From: Eukaryota sp. TZLM1-RC
Taxonomy: Eukaryota > Metamonada: BaSk clade
Assembly: GCA_040285825.1 (NCBI GenBank)
Contig: JAUPSS010000004.1
Coordinates: 62,001 to 126,000 of the forward strand
Length of the DNA: 64,000 nucleotides
Reading direction: 5' to 3'
The position numbers and the translations under genes were made by a program. How positions within the stretch are numbered: position 1 is the stretch's first letter; every line of letters begins with the position of its first letter. The notes beneath the pieces are model-generated. The model did no database searches, was not told the origin of the DNA, and was given only the letters and a program-made list of their open reading frames with translations. Shown piece by piece: positions 28,437 to 42,100 of the stretch.

Positions 28437-31400
28437 GTATTTCTTCCAAAATTTTGAGCTTTATGCATCATTGAAACCAATGTTCATGTCATTGATTTGA
28501 TTTGAATTCTTTTGTTGATAATCCTTTTGCAACTGTTGCGACAATTTATACATGGTTATCCTGCCTTTGAAAAAATCGAAACGAATGGCTCATTTTACAA
28601 GAGAAGTTTTCAATTTATGAATAGCACCACTTGTTCTTGATCACATTTTTGGTGTAGAAAAACATTGTTGCATGAACTTTACATTGATAAAAAAAATTAT
28701 TTTACTTTTGTTATTTGACAGAAACAAAAAAATAAATTCCAAAAAAAATAAGTTTCACTTTCATTTTGAATGTATTCTAGAAACAGATAGCATTTGTTTG
28801 ACTTGAATCAAAAGGTGATCGTTTGTATATGGCAACGGTAACGCTATTTTCTGCACGATTATCATTCTTTTGATTAGGTCAGTATCTTTTCAAAATTTAT
28901 GAGCTTTATACATCATTAAAACCAATGCTCATGTCAGTCACTTGATTTGAATTCCTTTGTTGATAATCTTTTTACAACATTTGCGACAATTTATACATGG
29001 TTACCTTGCCTTTGAAAAAATCGAAACGAATGGCGCATTTTACAAGGGAAGTTTTCAAGTTTATAAATACAGCATGTGTTCTTGATCACATTTTTGGTGT
29101 GGAAAAACATTGTTGCGTTTACTTTTACATTGATAAAGAAGTCTTTCGTTTTTTTTATTAAACATAAATAAAAAATAAATTTAAAATTTCATAAATTCAA
29201 CAAACACTTTTATTGCAAAATCAGTACACAAAACTAGATGCTCTATTGATCAAAAATACTGCACCAAAAAAGCTAAAACAATTTGGCATAGTTTTCATTT
29301 GAAATCCCCATTTCTTATATGACAAAAAGACTCCACACTTGACATTAAATCTTTGAATTGTAATATCCATATGAGTGTTGAAAACGCTGTTGAATGTTAT
29401 TGTGTTTTCACACTTTCTGTGAAAACATGCTTATGCACATGTGATACAAGGCAGGTTTGATACATGAAGAAACGATTTATGTATTCTGTTTCAATGGCAA
29501 TCTTGGAAACAATAGTGTTGGCAGAAAAGATGATGTATGTACTGAAAAGAATACTGTCCAGGAAAACTTTATTACGATAGAGTCTTCATCAAGAAGAAAG
29601 TACAACGGTGAAGACATCAAGCCAATCCATGAACAATTGAGATCAAAAGAGTGATTGAGTCAAACGAAACACTTACAATAACCAGTAGGTACAAAATTTA
29701 CGGAATATAAATCCAAAATGCGGTAGGCAAGGCTGCTGCACTGATGGCAATCGTGACGCCTACCCTTCTGCCCCCAAGAATCATGGCACTAAGAGTATAA
29801 TGTGTTTGAAGTTACAGACGCATCCCAAAGTCGGAGTACGGAAATGAGAAAAACCGCAAAAGGTTGCTCAGGTTGGAACATCAGATTTTGGGTCTGGTTT
29901 CAAACTTAAGATTTTCCAATTTTAACATTGGAATTTTACCAACCCATCATCCAATAGATTTTGGTTTTGCTTTCCTGTTTTCTGCATGTGTTTGTATATG
30001 GCAACGGTTACGCTAATTTCTGTACGATTATCATTCTTTTGATTAGATTAGTATTGCTTTCAAAATTTTGAGCTTTATGCATCATTGAAACCAATGTTCA
30101 TGTCATTGATCTGATTTAAATTCTTTTGTTGATAATCCTTTTGCAACTGTTGCGACAATTTATACATGGTTATCGTGCCTTTAAAAAAATCGAAACGAAT
30201 GGCGCAATTTACAGGAGAAGTTTTCAATTTATGAATGGCACCACTTGTTTTTGATTACATTTTTGGTGTAGAAAAACATTGTTGCATGAACTTTTACATT
30301 GACAAAGAAAAATTATTTTACTTTTGTTATTTGACAGAAACAAAAAAATAAATTCCAAAAAAATTTAGTTTCACTTTCATTTTGAATGTATTCTAGAAAC
30401 AGATAGCATTTGTTTGACTTGAATCAAAAGGTGATCGTTTGTATATGGCAATGGTAACGCTATTTTCTGCACGATTATCATTCTTTTGATTAGGTCAGTA
30501 TCTTTTTCAAAATTTATGAGCTTTATACATCATTAAAACCAATGTTCATGTCATTCACTTGATTTGAATTCCTTTGTTGATAATCTTTTTACAACATTTG
30601 CGACAATTTATACATGGTTATCTTGCCTTTGAAAAAAATCGAAACGAATGGCGCATTTTACAAGAGAAGTTTTCAAGTTTATAAATACAACATGTGTTCT
30701 TGATCACATTTTTGGTGTGGAAAAACATTGTTGCGTGAACTTTTACATTGATAAAGAAGTTTTTCTTTTTTTATTAAACATAAATAAAAAAATAAATTTA
30801 AAATTTCATAAATTCAACAAACACTTTTATTGCAAAATCAGTACACGAAACTAGATGCTCTATTGATCAAAAATACTGCACCAAAAAAGCTAAAACAATT
30901 TGGCATAGTTTTCATTTGAAATCCCTATTTCTTATATGACAAAAAGACTCCACACTTGACATTAAATCTTTGAATTGTAATATCCATATGAGTGTTGAAA
31001 ACGCTGTTGAATGTTATTGTGTTTTCACACTTTCTGTGAAAACATGCTTATGCACAAGTGATACAAGGCAGGTTTGATACATGAAGAAATGATTTATGTA
31101 TTCTGTTTCAATGGCAATCTTGAAAACAATAGTGTTGGCAAAAAAGATGATGTATGTACTGAAAAGAATACTGTCCAGGAAAACTTTATTACGATAGAGT
31201 CTTCATCAAGAAGAAAGTACAACGTTGAAGACATCAAGCCAATCCATGAACAATTGAGATCAAAGGAGTGATTGAGTCAAACGAAACACTGACAATAACC
31301 GATAGGTAAAAAGATTTACGGAATACAAATCCAAGATGCGCTAGGCAAGGCTGCTGCACTGATGGCAATCGTGATGCCTACCCTTCTGCCCCGAAGAATC

Positions 31401-34400
31401 ATGGCACTAAGAGTATAATGTGTTTGAAGTTACAGACGCATCCCCAAGTCTGAGTACGGAAATGAGAAAAACCACAGAAGGTTGCTCAAGTTGGAAGATC
31501 AGATTTTGGGTCTGGTTTCAAACTTCAGATTTTCCAATTTTGACATTGGAATATTACCAACCCATAATGCAATTAATTTTGGTTTTGCTTTCCTGTTTTC
31601 TGCATGTGTTCGTATATGGCAACGGTTACGCTAATTTCTGTACGATTATCATTCTTTTGATTAGATAAGTATTTCTTCCAAAATTTTGAGCTTTATGCAT
31701 CATTGAAACCAATGTTCATGTCATTGATTTGATTTGAATTCTTTTGTTGATAATCCTTTTGCAACTGTTGCGACAATTTATACATGGTTATCCTGCCTTT
31801 GAAAAAATCGAAACGAATGGCTCATTTTACAAGAGAAGTTTTCAATTTATGAATAGCACCACTTGTTCTTGATCACATTTTTGGTGTAGAAAAACATTGT
31901 TGCATGAACTTTACATTGATAAAAAAAATTATTTTACTTTTGTTATTTGACAGAAACAAAAAAATAAATTCCAAAAAAATAAGTTTCACTTTCATTTTGA
32001 ATGTATTCTAGAAACAGATAGCATTTGTTTGACTTGAATCAAAAGGTGATCGTTTGTATATGGCAACGGTAACGCTATTTTCTGCACGATTATCATTCTT
32101 TTGATTAGGTCAGTATCTTTTTCAAAATTTATGAGCTTTATACATCATTAAAACCAATGCTCATGTCAGTCACTTGATTTGAATTCCTTTGTTGATAATC
32201 TTTTTACAACATTTGCGACAATTTATACATGGTTACCTTGCCTTTGAAAAAATCGAAACGAATGGCGCATTTTACAAGGGAAGTTTTCAAGTTTATAAAT
32301 ACAGCATGTGTTCTTGATCACATTTTGGTGTGGAAAAACATTGTTGCGTTTACTTTTACATTGATAAAGAAGTCTTTCGTTTTTTTTTATTAAACATAAA
32401 TAAAAAATAAATTTAAAATTTCATAAATTCAACAAACACTTTTATTGCAAAATCAGTACACAAAACTAGATGCTCTATTGATCAAAAATACTGCACCAAA
32501 AAAAGCTAAAACAATTTGGCATAGTTTTCATTTGAAATCCCCATTTCTTATATGACAAAAAGACTCCACACTTGACATTAAATCTTTGAATTGTAATATC
32601 CATATGAGTGTTGAAAACGCTGTTGAATGTTATTGTGTTTTCACACTTTCTGTGAAAACATGCTTATGCACATGTGATACAAGGCAGGTTTGATACATGA
32701 AGAAACGATTTATGTATTCTGTTTCAATGGCAATCTTGGAAACAATAGTGTTGGCAGAAAAGATGATGTATGTACTGAAAAGAATACTGTCCAGGAAAAC
32801 TTTATTACGATAGAGTCTTCATCAAGAAGAAAGTACAACGGTGAAGACATCAAGCCAATCCATGAACAATTGAGATCAAAAGAGTGATTGAGTCAAACGA
32901 AACACTTACAATAACCAGTAGGTACAAAATTTACGGAATATAAATCCAAAATGCGGTAGGCAAGGCTGCTGCACTGATGGCAATCGTGACGCCTACCCTT
33001 CTGCCCCCCAAGAATCATGGCACTAAGAGTATAATGTGTTTGAAGTTACAGACGCATCCCAAAGTCGGAGTACGGAAATGAGAAAAACCGCAAAAGGTTG
33101 CTCAGGTTGGAACATCAGATTTTGGGTCTGGTTTCAAACTTAAGATTTTCCAATTTTAACATTGGAATTTTACCAACCCATCATCCAATAGATTTTGGTT
33201 TTGCTTTCCTGTTTTCTGCATGTGTTTGTATATGGCAACGGTTACGCTAATTTCTGTACGATTATCATTCTTTTGATTAGATTAGTATTGCTTTCAAAAT
33301 TTTGAGCTTTATGCATCATTGAAACCAATGTTCATGTCATTGATCTGATTTAAATTCTTTTGTTGATAATCCTTTTGCAACTGTTGCGACAATTTATACA
33401 TGGTTATCGTGCCTTTAAAAAAATCGAAACGAATGGCGCAATTTACAGGAGATGTTTTCAATTTATGAATGGCACCACTTGTTTTTGATTACATTTTTGG
33501 TGTAGAAAAACATTGTTGCATGAACTTTTACATTGATAAAGAAAAATTATTTTACTTTTGTTATTTGACAGAAACAAAAAAATAAATTCCAAAAAAATTT
33601 AGTTTCACTTTCATTTTGAATGTATTCTAGAAACAGATAGCATTTGTTTGACTTGAATCAAAAGGTGATCGTTTGTATATGGCAATGGTAACGCTATTTT
33701 CTGCACGATTATCATTCTTTTGATTAGGTCAGTATCTTTTTCAAAATTTATGAGCTTTATACATCATTAAAACCAATGTTCATGTCATTCACTTGATTTG
33801 AATTCCTTTGTTGATAATCTTTTTACAACATTTGCGACAATTTATACATGGTTATCTTGCCTTTGAAAAAATCGAAACGAATGGCGCATTTTACAAGAGA
33901 AGTTTTCAAGTTTATAAATACAACATGTGTTCTTGATCACATTTTTGGTGTGGAAAAACATTGTTGCGTGAACTTTTACATTGATAAAGAAGTTTTTCTT
34001 TTTTTTATTAAACATAAATAAAAAATAAATTTAAAATTTGATAAATTCAACAAACACTTTTATTGCAAAATCAGTACACGAAACTAGATGCTCTATTGAT
34101 CAAAAATACTGCACCAAAAAAGCTAAAACAATTTGGCATAGTTTTCATTTGAAATCCCTATTTCTTATATGACAAAAAGACTCCACACTTGACATTAAAT
34201 CTTTGAATTGTAATATCCATATGAGTGTTGAAAACGCTGTTGAATGTTATTGTGTTTTCACACTTTCTGTGAAAACATGCTTATGCACAAGTGATACAAG
34301 GCAGGTTTGATACATGAAGAAATGATTTATGTATTCTGTTTCAATGGCAATCTTGAAAACAATAGTGTTGGCAGAAAAAATGATGTATGTACTGAAAAGA

Positions 34401-35818
34401 ATACTGTCCAGGAAAACTTTATTATGATAGAGTCTTCATCAAAAAGAAAGTACAACGGTGAAGACATCATGCCAATCCATGAACAATTGAGATCAAAAGA
34501 GTGATTGAGTCAAACGAAACACTGACAATAACCGATAGGTAAAAGATTTACGGAATAGAAATCCAAAATGCGCTAGGCAAGGCTGCTGCACTGATGGCAA
34601 TTGTGATGCCTACCCTTCTGCCCCGAAGAATCATGGCACTAAGAGTATAATGTGTTTGAAGTTACAGACGCATCCCAAAGTCGGAGTACGGAAATGAGAA
34701 AAACCGCAGAAGGTTGCTCAGGTTGGAAGATCAGATTTTGGGTCTGGTTTCAAACTTCAGATTTTCCAATTTTGACATTGGAATTTTACCAACCCATAAT
34801 GCAATTAATTTTGGTTTTGCTTTCCTGTTTTCTGCATGTGTTCGTATATGGCAATGGTTACGCTAATTTCTGTACGATTATCATTCTTTTGATTAGATAA
34901 GTATTTCTTCCAAAATTTTGAGCTTTATGCATCATTGAAACCAATGTTCATGTCATTGATTTGATTTGAATTCTTTTGTTGATAATCCTTTTGCAACTGT
35001 TGCGACAATTTATACATGGTTATCCTGCCTTTGAAAAAATCGAAACGAATGGCTCATTTTACAAAAGAAGTTTTCAATTTATGAATAGCACCACTTGTTC
35101 TTGATCACATTTTTGGTGTAGAAAAACATTGTTGCATGAACTTTACATTGATAAAAAAAATTATTTTACTTTTGTTATTTGACAGAAACAAAAAAATAAA
35201 TTCCAAAAAAATTAGTTTCACTTTCATTTTGAATGTATTCTAGAAACAGATAGCATTTGTTTGACTTGAATCAAAAGGTGATCGTTTGTATATGGCAACG
35301 GTAACGCTATTTTCTGCACGATTATCATTCTTTTGATTAGGTCAGTATCTTTTTCAAAATTTATGAGCTTTATACATCATTAAAACCAATGCTCATGTCA
35401 GTCACTTGATTTGAATTCCTTTGTTGATAATCTTTTTACAACATTTGCGACAATTTATACATGGTTACCTTGCCTTTGAAAAAATCGAAACGAATGGCGC
35501 ATTTTACAAGGGAAGTTTTCAAGTTTATAAATACAGCATGTGTTCTTGATCACATTTTTGGTGTGGAAAAACATTGTTGCGTTTACTTTTACATTGATAA
35601 AGAAGTCTTTCGTTTTTTTTATTAAACATAAATAAAAAATAAATTTAAAATTTCATAAATTCAACAAACACTTTTATTGCAAAATCAGTACACAAAACTA
35701 GATGCTCTATTGATCAAAAATACTGCACCAAAAAAGCTAAAACAATTTGGCATAGTTTTCATTTGAAATCCCCATTTCTTATATGACAAAAAGACTCCAC
35801 ACTTGACATTAAATCTTT

Positions 35819-36400
35819 ACCGAATTTGGGTAGTTGTCAATCGATTTCTTTCTTCTACCAATAACGAACATTTTCCATTTTTGTCTATTGGTTTTAATTA
35901 CTGTTTCCGATTAGATTTTCTATGTTTCAATTTTTGAAAATTTTTAGCAGAAAGTGGGATTTCTGAATTTTACACTCTTTATACAAGGCAAGATCGGGAA
36001 CACAAAGATCACCGTTGTATTTGTGCCAATACTGAAAATTGACATTGGTAGCTTCAGTAACACCTGGCCATCATTTCAACGATCTACTCAATAGCAATGG
36101 AATAGCAGTATCAATCAATGTGATTGGAAAATCATGTAGTTGTCAATACCCAACGTAAAAATTGCAAACAAAACATAAGTCAACTATTTTAGTTTAAGGT
36201 AATGATGAGTGATTCTGGAGTTGTTTTATCATATCGTCAATCGTTGACAAAACAAAATTGGAGATACTAACACTCCGATCGAAACTGCATTGAACACACT
36301 TGTAATGTTAGTCAACATGGCTTCCTTGCAGAAATTGATTTTGACCAATTTCATATCAATGTATATAACAAATGAATAATTTATGATAATATTGTGTGTA
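35819..36400. other. Unique AT-rich spacer
   Basis: Lies between the satellite edge and the 3' end of an antisense retroelement. GTAGTTGTCAAT occurs twice (35,829 and 36,134 region). No ORF of note and no terminal repeats that I can define. Confidence 0.5.
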
Positions 36401-36437
36401 AATACTTTTTTTAATTAAATTTAATTTTATTCAAAAC

Positions 36438-36815
36438 CTATAAATCAACATCTAAAAAATCCATCTCTCCCAAAACAAAAACACTAGATGCAACTCTCTC
36501 ATAGTGAGATCCAAGAGAAAGCAAAGCATCAGAAACCATCTTTAACCTCCCCTTAAAAATAGAAAACACAATACTATTTTGCCAAAAAAATCTGTTGAAA
36601 TTTCTGCTAGTTCTTCTCATTACAATCATTTCAAAATCATCCAAAAAACGCAAAGCAGTTGGTGCAAGTGAACCAAAAAGGGAAAACACAAATGGATACA
36701 AATTGTATTTTGCATGCTGTAGACTGGCCAATTTGGACAAAGGTTCATTGAATTTTTTGAATTTGAAATTTTCAGCATTTGAAAGAGGATTATGAATTTC
36801 AGAATTAACAAGCCT
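36438..36815 (-). pseudogene. C-terminal domain of antisense REL non-LTR element
   Basis: The 100-codon frame (36,438-36,740) carries the family's C-terminal module: LYPFVFSLFGSLAPTALRFL, then FFWQNSIVFSIFK and MVSDALLSLGSHYERV. It follows, after a frameshift, from the endonuclease frame that ends at 36,816. It is the 3' end of the element whose RT lies at 38,028-38,597. Confidence 0.78.
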
Positions 36816-37946
36816 TTAATTTGAGGCATTACAAGGATCAACAGACATTACATCCAATAAAATGAAGCTTCCAGCTAATCCAGGTAATATTACATCGCCT
36901 CTATTATTCTTATGAAAATCATCTTCAGCATCAAACAGATTTGACAACAGAGGTTCCAAAAAGGATTCAATTCTATGAGACTTACACATACAATATAACT
37001 GGTCTCTTACAGCATCATGAAGCTTGCTTCTAAAAGTAATGAAATGTTTACAATTTAACAAGTGAGTAATTGTAATTTCTCGAGAACATTTACAAATTAA
37101 ATTATGAGGTAAATTATGAGGCCAGATAAAGTAACGAAATTTCATATTCAGAGTCCAAGCAGAATCAGTTAAGAGAGTACCATAAACTTGAGGAATTGTT
37201 GTTAGTAAGGCAGAAGAAGTACTAACACACATATCTTGTAAAAGATTTGCAAAAGCGGGATTCTTTTTCTTGGCCAAGCCAAGTCTTACATCAAAATCCA
37301 AGCTTTCAAAAATCTTTGACAGGTTTTGTTGAAGCTTTTTACAGCAAAACTGTAAATTAAAAAGAGATCGGTTTGGAACTTCTTCAATTGCTTGAGGAAA
37401 ACATTTGGTCCAAATTTGTGGTGGCAATTTTTCAAGTTCACAAGATAACTCATACAAATATGGACTGCAACTGGGAACTAACAGATGAGAATCATTAGGA
37501 AATCTACGAGAAAATTCATAAATGAAATTTTTGCCACCACCCAAGAATGCTGATTGACACAAAATAGAAGATTAAGCAAACCAATAACACCCAATTTTGC
37601 TGAAAACAATGAGTGACTTTTCAACATTCCTGGTTCTACATCCAATAAATCAGCAAAAAAATTCTGTTCTCAATGAATTAAATGAACGACAAAAATCTAA
37701 TGCTGTGGAAGGAGCAAAAAATCTCAAAATGTGGGTTATTCTCCCAGTGTAGCAATTTTTAAGCATGAAAAATTTAATATGTTTTTCTATATCTAAAAAA
37801 GAAATTGAATCAAGTTCAATTTTCATTTTTTCCAAAATAACTTCCAATTCATTCTGAATTTGAGGCACGTTTCCTAACCAACAACCAAGGAACTTAAAAG
37901 CATCACTACTATAATTAGTAAAGGGGACAATAGAATCATTTATCAC
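36816..37946 (-). pseudogene. Thumb, linker, CCHC knuckle and REL endonuclease of the antisense element
   Basis: Two frames. 37,650-37,946 is the RT thumb (AFKFLGCWLGNVPQIQNELE). 36,816-37,562 begins CQSAFLGGGKNF and leads through a helical linker to the knuckle CKCSREITITHLLNC. It continues with LHDAVRDQLYCMCKS, EPLL and the endonuclease core (NNRGDVILPG, LLDVMSVDP). It is broken by frameshifts on both sides, so non-functional, but no key residue seems lost. Confidence 0.8.
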
Positions 37947-38027
37947 GAGATCTTGAGCAGAAGAGCCAATTAGAAGGCATTTGCTCGTATTAAGATGAAG
38001 CCCAATATTTTCATATGAATCAGCAAT

Positions 38028-38597
38028 TTATTGAGCAACCAAATGTAGTAAATCAATTGAACCAATCAAGGATATATCATCTATATAAGCAACTATTTTT
38101 ATAGAAGGGTATTTTTGCTTAATGATATTTAAAGTTTTGTGGATAGCTAAACAAAACAATAATGGGCCTAAAGGATCACCTTGCTTCACACCAGAAGATG
38201 ATTTAAGACCAAATAAATTAAATATTAAATATAAATCTGATTCTTTCCCATAAAAATGGTAGAAAAAATTCGATAGCTCAGGAAAATCAGATTTAATTAT
38301 TTCAAAAATTGTTTCTCGCTTTACAGAATTAAAAGCATTTATAAAGTCAAGATTAAAAATAAAGTTATTTTCCTCTGCATTAAAAAAAGTATCAGAGGCA
38401 ATAGCAGCAACAGAAGCACCATCAATTGTTTTGATTCCAAATTGATGAGGATTCAAAAATGTAGAAGCTTTGTCTTTGACACGATCGAAGACAATTGATG
38501 CCAGTAAACGAAATAGAGATTCATCAACAGCAATTGGGCGTATTCCATCAGGTTTAAATACTAGTGAATAATATTTATATAATAAAATACTATACAA
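38028..38597 (-). pseudogene. Reverse transcriptase of the antisense REL non-LTR element
   Basis: Contains IRPIAVDESLFRLLAS, motif A NLDFINAFNSVKR, motif B SSSGVKQGDPLGPLLFCLAIH and motif C AYIDDISLIG, so the catalytic aspartates are intact. It is truncated at its 5' side near 38,597, where it abuts a fragment of another REL element in plus orientation. Frameshifts separate it from thumb and endonuclease. RT, knuckle, endonuclease and C-terminal module in this order define the full 3' architecture of the family in this window. Confidence 0.85.
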
Positions 38598-38678
38598 TAT
38601 TATTAGAGATGTTTTCTATGGCCTTGTTCATTACCAAATGATTTAATTTGTCGCTGCAAGAGTGTTGTTACGCTTTCC
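38598..38678 (+). pseudogene. Zinc-knuckle part of a REL element, 5' side of the LTR-element insertion
   Basis: Reads RCFLWPCSLPNDLICRC... up to ...TLS, the first half of the CCHC knuckle. The frame continues exactly at 46,078 after the LTR element if one copy of the TTCC duplication is removed (HILNCKYF...). The two halves were therefore one coding region before the LTR retrotransposon inserted. Confidence 0.85.
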
Positions 38679-38832
38679 TGATGGTCTTGGCTGTTGGTTA
38701 TTGTCTGACATACAATGTAGAGTAACAGAAGTGTAATTTATTACGAAGAGGAATTGTATTCTCTCTTCTTAAGCTAACAGGCAGAATACTAATAACTAAA
38801 CTATTAACTATAAATACTATTCAAGACTAACA
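38679..38832 (-). repeat. 3' LTR of the chromovirus
   Basis: 154 bp, TGATGG...CTAACA on the plus strand, matching 45,922-46,077 from end to end. The chromodomain frame ends with a TAG inside its first bases. It is very short for a Ty3/gypsy LTR. Confidence 0.93.
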
Positions 38833-39112
38833 CTGCCTTTTCCTCTCTTTCGAGCGACGAGTTCTGGAAGCTCTAGTCACAGGAGGTGAACTAATGGAAT
38901 TATTACGCTTCTTGGGAGGAGCGGATTTAGTACGGTGACGTGCTTTTGAAGTCTTGATAAAGTCTTTATACGCGGCAGTATTTTGGACTGTAGACACATG
39001 CTCAGTGGTGATCTCTTTTCCAGGCCATTGCACTTGGTAAAAGTCACCGTCCTGACTGAGCACTTTTTCAATGATGTGTTCTTCGACATCACCTGAGCGA
39101 CCCAGGAGTGGA
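38827..39112 (-). pseudogene. Chromodomain at the end of integrase, out of frame with pol
   Basis: Reads EEHIIEKVLSQDGDFYQVQW followed by PGKEITTEHVS, the strand pattern and Trp of a chromodomain as found in chromoviruses, where it directs integration to marked chromatin. A basic tail follows (KSAPPKKRNN ... RTRRSKERKRQC). A one-base shift near 39,100 separates it from the integrase frame, which runs on in a meaningless frame to 38,877. Confidence 0.75.
38833..38850 (-). promoter_or_regulatory. Polypurine tract next to the 3' LTR
   Basis: On the minus strand AAAGAGAGGAAAAGGCAG lies immediately before the TG of the 3' LTR. This is the expected place and composition for the plus-strand DNA primer of an LTR retrotransposon. 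It also codes for the last residues of the chromodomain frame. Confidence 0.8.
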
Positions 39113-42100
39113 ACTCATCGTTGGTGGGCAAGCTGGAGTGCCAGGGTGCTAAATGTTTGACGCTAGCTTGGACAATCGTACCTGTGCAGAGATTCTTAAT
39201 ATTCACAGACGAATTGGATACGATTTCAGTAATTAGGAAGGGTCCTGAATATTCTCCATGAAGCTTAGCGGAAGAGCCAGATGCTCTCAATACCAATTGA
39301 CCAACTTCAAAAGGGTTTGGAGTTGACGATCTAGTTAGCTTGGAAGCTTTGGAAGCTTGATGGTGTGCTGCCTTTTCCTGTTTCTCTTTCAATCTTCGAA
39401 ATTTAGATTGAATTTCTTGAATAAAAGATGACTCAGACGTCGAGCTTTCAATGATTTCAAGAATTTTGCCAGGGTCTGATCTGGGAGACACATCTGAGCC
39501 AAAGATCACTTGGTATGGGGTTTGGTTGGTAATTGTGCTCTTGGAAGAGTTGATCAATAATTGCACATAAGGCAAGTATTCAGACCACACATCGTAGGCG
39601 TTGAAGTCTACCAGCAATTTCCTCAGGTTTTGCAGGATGTCTCTGTGTCGGCGCTCTACCAAGCCGTTGGACTGAGAAAACCTAGGAATTGACTTTGACA
39701 CCTCTATGCCCAAAAATTTGCTTAATTCGTCAAAGACAGCCTTGGAAAATTCAGGTCCATTATCGCTGTGTATTTGAAATGGAATACCAAAGGTGGCACA
39801 GACTTTCCAAATTAATGCATCTGCAGTAAGATTAGCATTTATCTCTTTTAAGGGCACGATGATTGTGAACCTAGAGAAGCTGTCAATAAATACGAGGATG
39901 TATTTGTAGCCTTCTTGATCTTCTGGTAGGGAACCAATAACGTCGGCGTTGACGCGAGCAAAAGGTCTGTCAGCCCACAATGAACCGGTTGGGGGAACAT
40001 GCAGTTTGGGAACTGGCTTTGTTTTCTGACAGGAGGGGCATTCTTGGACGTGCATATTCATGTCGGTGAGCATGTTTGGCCACCAATAATCGCTGTTCCT
40101 GAGCTTGTTCAGGCTTTCAGCTTTGCTTGGATGGCCTCCTTGCAGAAGTCCATGCAACAAGTTAAGGGTGTCCTTAATGAGTGATTTGGGAATCACTATC
40201 TTGTTGTCGTGCGTCATAAATAAATCAAGGTTATTGTTATGACCACAGTTGTTGAAAGAGGGGTCTTTGGAAGCTATGGCAAGCTTCTGTTCGGACCTAA
40301 TCCTACAGAGCCATGGCTCGAAAATAGGCAGGTCGTTGGAACATCGTTCTCTGATGACCATGATACGTTCGAAGTTGTTTAAGTCTTCGATGTAGTATCT
40401 TTCATTTTCTGTTCCATCAATTTTATCGATGTAAAATATTGGATGAAAATTTGGAGATATTTGATGGGACAAATGATTGATCTCTTGATGGTCTATAGGC
40501 GGAACTATTCGAGACAACATATCAGCCCAGAAGTTATCTTCCCCTTTGGTATGTACCAAATCAAAGCAGAATTCAGAGAATATGGGTAACCATCTTGTTA
40601 CAATTCTGTTCTTCTCAGGAGCCGTGAACATGTAGGTAAGGTTTTGATGGTCTGTGAATATAACCAGTTTCCTTCCTTTCAAGTAGTTTTCAAAACCACT
40701 TTGAGTTAACATGAGCAGGATGGCATAGAGTTCCATTTGGTTTGTCGGCCAGTTCTTTTGCGAGTTGGTTAACAACCGGCTGAAGAAGCTGATAGGCCTA
40801 CATTTCCTGTTGATCAGGGGGGTAACGGGGTCGTCGACTTGTTCCATTTGTTCCCATATGACGCCGTCTACAGCAATGTCGGATGCATCGCAACTAATTA
40901 AAATTTGGTTTTCCAGCGGAGGTAAGCTGAGCGGCATGTGCTTCGCTATCAGTTGTTTGAACTTTTGAAGGAGTCCGTCGTGCATGTCGGTCCATTGAAG
41001 GCGTTGCGCGCGGGGTTTGGGTTTAACGTTGGAGTTATTTCCATCCTTCTTAGTCAATCTGATGATAGGAGCGATGAGCTCAGATACCTGAAAAAGCCAT
41101 TCTCTAATGAAGTTGACTGATCCTACGAGGCTGCGGACGTCTTTGATTGTCTTTGGTCTAGGTAGATTCAGCAAAGATTCAACGCGAGTGGGATCGATAG
41201 TCCGTTGTTTGTTTTGGAAAACACTGCCCAGTATCTTGATTGGGTGTCTGGAAGACACGAAATGGCACTTTGGAAGTCCCAAGGAAACTCTTTTGCATCT
41301 GGCTTGATCAAGGACGCGACGGAGGCGTTCAATGAATTCGTCAAAGGTTGAACCCATGATTATGATGTCATCTATGTAAATGAAGACACCGTCTCCAGAG
41401 AAGATGTCAGCCATGACGTTTTGGAAAACGGCTGGGACATTCTTTAGGCCAAAAGCTGCACGTTTGAACATGATGCTTTTGCCAGGAATGCTCAGGGCTG
41501 TTTTCTGCCAATCCTTTTCAGCAATCTTGAGTTGCCAAAAGGCTTTGGGAAGGTCAAGGGTGCCTATGTAGTTCGCTTGGGAGAGAAATACCAGCACATC
41601 GGAGATCCTTGGAAGGTTGGGCTCAACAGGAATGGTGTTGGCGTTGACTCCGTCCTTGCCACTATAATCACCAGTAAGGCGGGGCTTACGGTGATCTGGG
41701 TAGACCACTAGACAGACAGGGGAGCTGAACTCATGGTTCGATGGGACAGCGAATCCTGAGTCTACGAGTTCGTCGAAAATTTGGTTAGCGACCTCTAGCC
41801 TGGCTGGATTCAGGGTCCTGGGGGGTCTTCTAACTCTGACGTCTTCATTGTAGAAGTTGATTTCCATGGGAGGGCAATCAATACCTTCAGCATGAGGCTT
41901 GAGGGTAAAAACGTCTTCGAACTCTTTCAAAGTTTGAAGTAGGGACTTCTTGAAATGGTCGTTGTCGAGGTTGATGGTACAACCAGATGAGTTGATGTGT
42001 TCCAACCAACGTGTGGAAACGTTGACGACTTCTGAAGCTTGCGATATTCGATGGTCGAATTCGGCTTCAGGTAATAGTAGTGTACGACAGGCGTCGTCCA

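Larger units (their letters stand above)
23690..35818. repeat. Second satellite: ~1,616-bp monomers in a 3.23-kb higher-order repeat
   Basis: Anchoring on ATTTATGTATTCT..., units begin near 23,700, 26,220, 27,843, 29,457, 31,074, 32,690 and 34,307 (spacings 1,614-1,623 after the first). Two monomer types alternate. One has GAAATGATTTATG and an open 82-codon frame (28,188, 31,420, 34,652; exactly 3,232 bp apart). The other has GAAACGATTTATG (26,220, 29,457, 32,690). The true period is therefore a dimer of about 3.23 kb. The array stops abruptly at 35,818 after CATTAAATCTTT. No known element domain was recognised in it. Confidence 0.93.

Noticed and set aside
23685-34504. 65-codon satellite ORF as a multicopy host gene
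   Set aside because: No recognised domain, no regulatory context, and the frame could be open only because the array is young.
36080-36130. Second Fanzor fragment (NSNGIAVSINV resembles TDGIAVSF)
   Set aside because: Only about ten residues match and no other Fanzor block follows in any frame.
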